From Oxalobacteraceae bacterium UBA6704 (GTDB lineage: Bacteria; Pseudomonadota; Gammaproteobacteria; Burkholderiales; Burkholderiaceae_D): a stretch of DNA of 17,907 nucleotides. Shown piece by piece: positions 14,471 to 17,907 of the stretch. Position 1 is the stretch's first letter, and each line of letters begins with the position of its first letter. Position numbers and translations under genes: made by a program. Below the pieces are notes generated by a model. It searched no databases, was not told the DNA's origin, and was given only the letters and a program-made list of their open reading frames with translations. The DNA is taken from positions 1 through 17,907 of the forward strand of contig DKJA01000082.1 in the NCBI GenBank assembly GCA_002454505.1, read 5' to 3'.

Positions 14471-16927
14471 TCACCGCTCCACGCGCATCACCCGCACCCC
14501 GTAAATATCGAACCGGTTCGACGCCCCCGCCTTGCCGCCAGCATCCCCATACGTGGCATTCGCCTGCAGATAGCTCATGTTCATGAAGTCCGTCAGCTCG
14601 GCGGCATACGCGCCCGGTTTCAACGTGACCGCCAGCGGCGTCGAATAGACGGTCTGCCCGGCAGGCGAATGCGGCAACTGCACCACGCCTTGCGCAATCA
14701 CGCTGCCGGCGCCATCGCGCACCTTCATCCATTTGACGCCGCCGCTGGTGCCCAGGTTGATCTGGTGCGCGTTGTTGCGGTAGCGGACCTGCACCGCGTA
14801 CGTGCCGGCCTGCTTCACCGCGATCCCGTCGGAACGGAAGCTATCGGACGGCGCACCCCAGTTGCGCAGCACGCCGCCGGCCACCGGCACGTCGATCGCG
14901 GTGCCGATGCAGGAAGGGGCGCTGTGATGGCTGCGATTTCCCGAGGACGAGAATACGGCTTCCACCGCGTAGCACGAAGCGCCGCCCGGCTTGGCATCCG
15001 TCCACGCAGCCGCCGTCACCTTGCCGGCAACGAGCCCGCCGTCGCGGTACACATTGTAGTAAGTGCCCCTGACCGGCGCCGCGTCGAACTTCAGCGTCAC
15101 GCCGTGCGCGCCGCGCGTGAACGAAGCGATGGCCGGTTCGGCGGGCGAGAACACGGCGGGATCCGTTTCGACCGGCGAGGCCGTCACGCGCGTGATGGCC
15201 TGCCGGCCGGGCAGCAGGGCGCCCAGCTGCACGTCGATCGTGTTGGACTCCTGCAGCTGGCTCCAGCGGATGTTCGCCGCATCGACGGCCTTGCCGTTCA
15301 GCGTCACCGATTGCACGGCGTAGTAGCCGGCCTGCTGCTGCACCTTCGGCAGTGCGATGCGCACATCGACGTGGCGGCCCTGCAGCTGCAGGTTGGCCAG
15401 CGTGATGTTGTCGCTGTTCTTGAGGGTCTCGCTGCGCAGTTTCGCCGTGATGAAAGGCGCTACCGAGATGCCGTCGTTCGTCGTCTGCACGCCGAACACG
15501 CCGCCGACCACGGCGCCCAGATAGGCGCCGACGGACCACAGCTGCCGCCGCGAATTGACGACGGGGCCCGACTGTTGGTCCGGCAGGTCCAGCATCGTGC
15601 GGCCCAACAGCCACTCGAAGTTCTCCATGTTCGACGCATTGACGGCCGCCGCGCGCAGCAGCGTGTCGTAGGCCGCATCGGCCACCGCCACGTTCTGCAG
15701 CCGGATCGCCGCCTGCAGCCCATAGCCGGTGACGAAAGGCCAGATCGCGCGGTTGTGGTAAACGGCGCGGCCCGGCTGCTGCGGCCAGATCACCGGCGCG
15801 CCCAGCGGGCCATGCGGATAATGGGCGAGGATGCTGGCCGCCTGCTCCGTATCGGCGATGCCGGTGACGATGGCCAGCGCCTGGCCCAGCCAGTCGAACT
15901 TGTGCATGGGCGCGCCGTCGAAATGGCCGGCCGTGACGCTGCTGTACATGCCGGCATCCTGCAGCCACAGGCGGCGGTTGATGGCCGCCTTCAGGTCCGC
16001 GGCCCAGCCGGTGTAGCGCCTGGCGGTTGCGGCGTCGCTTTGTTCCGTTGCCAGCTGCGCGGCCAGCGTCAGCGCCTGCCAGTGCGCCACATTGGTGGAC
16101 AGCGCCTGCGACGTGGCCATGCTGGCCAGCTGGTCCGGAATCCAGCTGGCGTAGCTTTGCTCGCGCCAGTCGAGGAAGGACTCCTCGCCGTTGTACAGGC
16201 CCGTCGCGGCATCCCAGGCGGCCACGCGGTCGATTTCGATCGTGTTCGTCAAGGCTTTCAGCGCCACCGGCACGATGGCGGCACGTTCGGCGGCCGGCAA
16301 GGCCTTCAGCGCTTCGACGGCGCCGAACGCCCATGTCACGCGGTCCGTGCTGACGGGCCAGCTGCCGCCGCTGCCCGTGTCCTGGATGATCTGCAGGCCG
16401 TCGGCGCTGCCCGGCACTTCGTCCGCCTTATGGCTACCGGCGCGGTAGCCGGACAGCTTGAACTGCAGCGAATTCTTCACGCGCACCGGGTCCAGCATCG
16501 CCAGGCCCAGGTGCGCCGCGTAGGAGAGATCGCGCGTCCATACGTAGTGCCATTTCTCGCCCGTGGCAAAGCATGCGCAGGGAATCGGCTGGCCATCGTT
16601 GTAGCTGTCGTCGCGGATCGCCGCCACGGCATCCTGCCGCATCTCGGCGCCGGCCTGCGCGAACAGCGCGTCGAAGGCGAGGTTCCCGCTGCGCACGCGC
16701 GGCACGCCGGCCGTCTCCGCATAGCTCACCTGCTGCGGGTCGCCAGCGCGCAGCGGCATCGACGTGCCGTGCGTGTAGGTGCGCAGCGCGGCCTGCTCGT
16801 CCGGCGTGGCGAAGCGCACGGTCTCCTGTTTGTGCCAGCCGGCGAACGGCACGGTCAGTTCGGTGGCGCAGGCGTGCGTGGCAAGCATGGCCAGCATTGC
16901 CAGAGTGGGGCGGGTGGGGCGAATCAC
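14471..16927 (-). CDS. Secreted six-hairpin glycoside hydrolase with C-terminal beta-sandwich domains
   Basis: The protein has 818 residues. A signal peptide (about 1-21, cut after ACA) sends it to the periplasm or beyond. Residues about 85-485 look like an (alpha/alpha)6 six-hairpin barrel: YVWTRDLSY at 128-136 resembles the WTRD motif of glucoamylase-type enzymes, and NGEESFLDWREQSYASW (246-262), WPQQPGRAVYHNRAIWPF and NMENFEWLLGR hold acidic and aromatic residues suited to an active site. A beta-sandwich follows (about 485-580). An Fn3-like part (595-675) and a carbohydrate-binding-like domain (about 676-818) end it. I cannot assign a GH family or the linkage cut; the catalytic acids are not proven. 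The GTG at 16927 is chosen because AAGGAG lies five bases before it and the signal peptide begins there; the frame continues upstream to 17149 without a signal peptide. It is divergent from a TonB-dependent receptor, suggesting one glycan-use unit. Confidence 0.85.
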   Translation of the reverse strand: MIRPTRPTLAMLAMLATHACATELTVPFAGWHKQETVRFATPDEQAALRTYTHGTSMPLRAGDPQQVSYAETAGVPRVRSGNLAFDALFAQAGAEMRQDAVAAIRDDSYNDGQPIPCACFATGEKWHYVWTRDLSYAAHLGLAMLDPVRVKNSLQFKLSGYRAGSHKADEVPGSADGLQIIQDTGSGGSWPVSTDRVTWAFGAVEALKALPAAERAAIVPVALKALTNTIEIDRVAAWDAATGLYNGEESFLDWREQSYASWIPDQLASMATSQALSTNVAHWQALTLAAQLATEQSDAATARRYTGWAADLKAAINRRLWLQDAGMYSSVTAGHFDGAPMHKFDWLGQALAIVTGIADTEQAASILAHYPHGPLGAPVIWPQQPGRAVYHNRAIWPFVTGYGLQAAIRLQNVAVADAAYDTLLRAAAVNASNMENFEWLLGRTMLDLPDQQSGPVVNSRRQLWSVGAYLGAVVGGVFGVQTTNDGISVAPFITAKLRSETLKNSDNITLANLQLQGRHVDVRIALPKVQQQAGYYAVQSVTLNGKAVDAANIRWSQLQESNTIDVQLGALLPGRQAITRVTASPVETDPAVFSPAEPAIASFTRGAHGVTLKFDAAPVRGTYYNVYRDGGLVAGKVTAAAWTDAKPGGASCYAVEAVFSSSGNRSHHSAPSCIGTAIDVPVAGGVLRNWGAPSDSFRSDGIAVKQAGTYAVQVRYRNNAHQINLGTSGGVKWMKVRDGAGSVIAQGVVQLPHSPAGQTVYSTPLAVTLKPGAYAAELTDFMNMSYLQANATYGDAGGKAGASNRFDIYGVRVMRVER

Positions 16928-16932
16928 GGTGT

Positions 16933-16938
16933 CTCCTT
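16933..16938 (-). promoter_or_regulatory. Ribosome binding site fixing the GTG start of the hydrolase
   Basis: Minus-strand AAGGAG is followed by five bases (ACACC) and then GTG at 16927, directly ahead of a typical signal peptide. Earlier in-frame starts, up to 17149, have no such site and would bury the signal peptide. Confidence 0.75.
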
Positions 16939-16944
16939 CATCAA

Positions 16945-16957
16945 GTAGTGCAACTAC
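16945..16957. promoter_or_regulatory. Perfect inverted repeat GTAGT-N3-ACTAC, hydrolase-proximal operator
   Basis: GTAGT GCA ACTAC lies 17 bp upstream of the hydrolase start codon, just before its ribosome site. An identical pair of arms with the same 3-bp spacer occurs at 17140-17152. A position in the leader suits a repressor that blocks elongation or overlaps initiation. The regulator family is unknown. Confidence 0.65.
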
Positions 16958-17139
16958 AGTGCTCTTGGGGCACGGTTCAGCTGCGCTCGGGCCGCAGAAT
17001 ACTATAGGAATGGGTGCGGTGCGCAAACGCACGGGCGCCGATGCCGGTCCCATAAATCCGTTCTTTGTCCGGCGAACGGCAGCAGTGTGGTCATAAATTA
17101 CATTTTTGATCGAAAATTTCACACTGGCTAGATAAATCT

Positions 17140-17152
17140 GTAGTTCCACTAC
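17140..17152. promoter_or_regulatory. Perfect inverted repeat GTAGT-N3-ACTAC, receptor-side operator
   Basis: GTAGT TCC ACTAC extends to 15 bp as TGTAGTTCCACTACA (17139-17153). It lies 195 bp from the first copy and 239 bp before the receptor start. A weak plus-strand promoter (TTGATC at 17106, TAGATA at 17129, 17-bp spacer) would begin transcription on this dyad. Confidence 0.65.
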
Positions 17153-17181
17153 ACAACGTCGTGCTGGGCCTTGTATCTGCC

Positions 17182-17212
17182 GTACAACGGAAACGTAGTT
17201 TTCGTTCCGTAC
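17182..17212. repeat. 31-bp imperfect inverted repeat upstream of the receptor promoter
   Basis: AACGGAAAC (17186-17194) pairs with GTTTTCGTT (17198-17206) around a GTA loop, with one G-T wobble. Outside it, GTAC (17182-17185) pairs with GTAC (17209-17212), leaving CC unpaired. As DNA it is a dyad about 80-110 bp before the predicted receptor transcription start. Confidence 0.6.
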
Positions 17213-17258
17213 CGCCCTGTGAGGCCCCGTATTTCCACGTAGTCGGACTGAACTTTAA

Positions 17259-17286
17259 TTGACACCCAATCTAGTTTTAGTACAAA
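17259..17286 (+). promoter_or_regulatory. Predicted sigma-70 promoter of the TonB-dependent receptor
   Basis: TTGACA (17259-17264) is a perfect -35 box. TACAAA (17281-17286) follows after 16 bp and matches 4 of 6 positions of TATAAT. Transcription would start near 17293, giving a leader of about 100 bases. Confidence 0.55.
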
Positions 17287-17295
17287 ATTCTTGTA

Positions 17296-17315
17296 GGACG
17301 TCTAAAAGAGCGTCC
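17296..17315 (+). promoter_or_regulatory. Hairpin at the start of the receptor leader RNA
   Basis: GGACG and CGTCC bracket TCTAAAAGAG, in which TCT and AGA can extend the stem to eight pairs with a single bulged G. ATTTT follows directly. At the very 5' end of the predicted transcript it could protect the RNA or act as an attenuator. Confidence 0.35.
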
Positions 17316-17391
17316 ATTTTCCTTGGATTCCTGTGTAGTTGAGCTAAGCGTCGCACATGGGAAATATCGTCGTCAAAGTGAGGGGACCTCA

Positions 17392-17907
17392 ATGAAATTC
17401 TTCGCGCCTGAGCGCTGCACGCGCACGGCCCTGCAACTCAGTCCAGTGGCTGCCGGTTGCGCACTGTTCGTCGCTGCACTGGCCAACCCGGCATTCGCCC
17501 AAGAACAGGCTGCACCTGCCGCAGAGGCGGCGCCGATGGCGACGGTCACCGTGACGGGCATCCGCCGCGGCATCGAGGACGCCATCTCCGTGAAGAAGGA
17601 TGCGACGTCGATCGTCGAAGCCATCTCCGCCGAAGACATCGGCAAGCTGCCGGACGTCTCCATCGCCGAATCGATCGCCCGCCTGCCCGGCCTGGCCGCC
17701 CAGCGCGTGGCCGGCCGTGCCCAGGTGATCTCCGTGCGCGGCCTGTCCCCGGACTTTTCCACCACGCTGCTGAACGGCCGCGAACAGGTGTCCACCGGCG
17801 ACAACCGCAGCGTCGAATTCGACCAGTACCCGTCCGAGCTGCTGTCCGGCGTGACGATCTACAAGACTCCCGATGCGGGCCTCGTCGGCCAGGGCCTGTC
17901 CGGCACC
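17392..17907 (+). CDS. TonB-dependent receptor, N-terminal part (runs off the window)
   Basis: The visible 172 residues hold a signal peptide (1-36, cut after AFA), a short Ala/Glu/Pro linker, a TonB-box-like stretch (ATVTVTG, 50-56) and most of the plug domain. The plug has the typical order ISAEDIGKLPDVSIAESIARLPG, then QVISVRGLSPDFSTTLLNGRE, then FDQYPSELLSGVTIYKTPDA. This pattern marks the Xanthomonas/Caulobacter-type receptor clade, whose characterised members take up maltodextrins and other oligosaccharides across the outer membrane with TonB energy. The beta-barrel lies beyond the window edge, so this is not a biological truncation. AGGGGA lies five bases before the ATG. Divergence from the secreted hydrolase suggests that it imports the product of that enzyme. 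Confidence 0.93.
   Translation, partial: MKFFAPERCTRTALQLSPVAAGCALFVAALANPAFAQEQAAPAAEAAPMATVTVTGIRRGIEDAISVKKDATSIVEAISAEDIGKLPDVSIAESIARLPGLAAQRVAGRAQVISVRGLSPDFSTTLLNGREQVSTGDNRSVEFDQYPSELLSGVTIYKTPDAGLVGQGLSGT

Larger units (their letters stand above)
16928..17391. other. 464-bp divergent regulatory region between hydrolase and TonB receptor
   Basis: No gene is seen here. It is clearly AT-richer than its surroundings, especially 17085-17345. It holds two perfect GTAGT-N3-ACTAC dyads, three further GTAGT half-sites (17195, 17239, 17335), a 31-bp imperfect inverted repeat, a TTTT-N-GATC-N-AAAA palindrome (17103-17116), a promoter with a perfect -35 box and a leader hairpin. Those that stand out are listed separately. 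A minus-strand TATAGT at 17006-17001 is a possible -10 box for the hydrolase, but lacks a good -35. Confidence 0.75.

Noticed and set aside
14447..16948. An 833-codon plus-strand frame opposite the glycoside hydrolase
   Set aside because: It shows the same His/Arg/Gln-rich shadow composition, and the opposite strand has a signal peptide, ribosome site and recognisable fold.
17085..17106. CRP-like site TGTGG...ATTACA in the hydrolase-receptor gap
   Set aside because: The spacing and second half do not fit TGTGA-N6-TCACA.
16928..17149. Upstream extension of the hydrolase frame to 17149
   Set aside because: It would put 74 residues before the signal peptide and has no ribosome site; it also covers the operator-like dyads.
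1..17907. tRNA, rRNA, insertion sequence or phage genes
   Set aside because: I found no rRNA-like stretch, no cloverleaf with a CCA end, no transposase or integrase motif and no terminal inverted repeats.

Overview
The window is high-GC (well over 60% by eye), densely coded and free of phage or insertion-sequence genes. A phasin for polyhydroxyalkanoate granules, an MdlAB-type exporter pair, a TonB-dependent receptor of the Xanthomonas/Caulobacter type and a periplasmic-TPR diguanylate cyclase together suggest a betaproteobacterium, most likely Oxalobacteraceae (Massilia/Duganella relatives). That placement is inference; no rRNA or other marker gene is present.

Layout. Positions 35-5263 (+) form a three-gene operon: a small three-helix membrane protein, a 1199-residue tubulin/FtsZ-superfamily protein ending in a GYF_2-like domain, and a zinc-ribbon protein with a Pro-rich linker and one membrane helix. 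Next is a small lipoprotein built of amphipathic helix (5343-5705, +). Convergent to it is a sensor diguanylate cyclase with periplasmic TPRs (5719-7833, -). Also on the minus strand are the two halves of a heterodimeric ABC exporter, mdlB (7997-9799) and mdlA (9789-11540), and upstream of them a phasin (11651-12355). A regulatory region of about 260 bp separates the phasin from a divergent two-gene unit (+): a CodA-like deaminase (12615-13895) and a GNAT acetyltransferase (13892-14407), overlapping by ATGA. The last part is a glycan-use module: a secreted six-hairpin glycoside hydrolase (14471-16927, -) divergent from a TonB-dependent receptor (17392 to the window end, +). The 464-bp region between them is rich in dyad symmetries.

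How the parts work together. The tubulin-like operon looks like a membrane-tethered cytoskeletal or remodelling complex: the GTPase-like protein sits between two membrane proteins and carries its own peptide-binding-type C-terminus. It is the best candidate for a little-described system. The hydrolase and receptor probably cut and import one oligosaccharide and seem to share an operator, GTAGT-N3-ACTAC, present in two perfect copies. The phasin promoter carries two TGCA(A/T)TGCA dyads, one on the predicted start of transcription, as expected for PhaR-type repression. A 14-bp tandem repeat lies in its leader.

Short GGGGACTGTCCCC palindromes occur at 14408-14436, and a cut-off copy sits at positions 1-10; they look like dispersed intergenic repeats.
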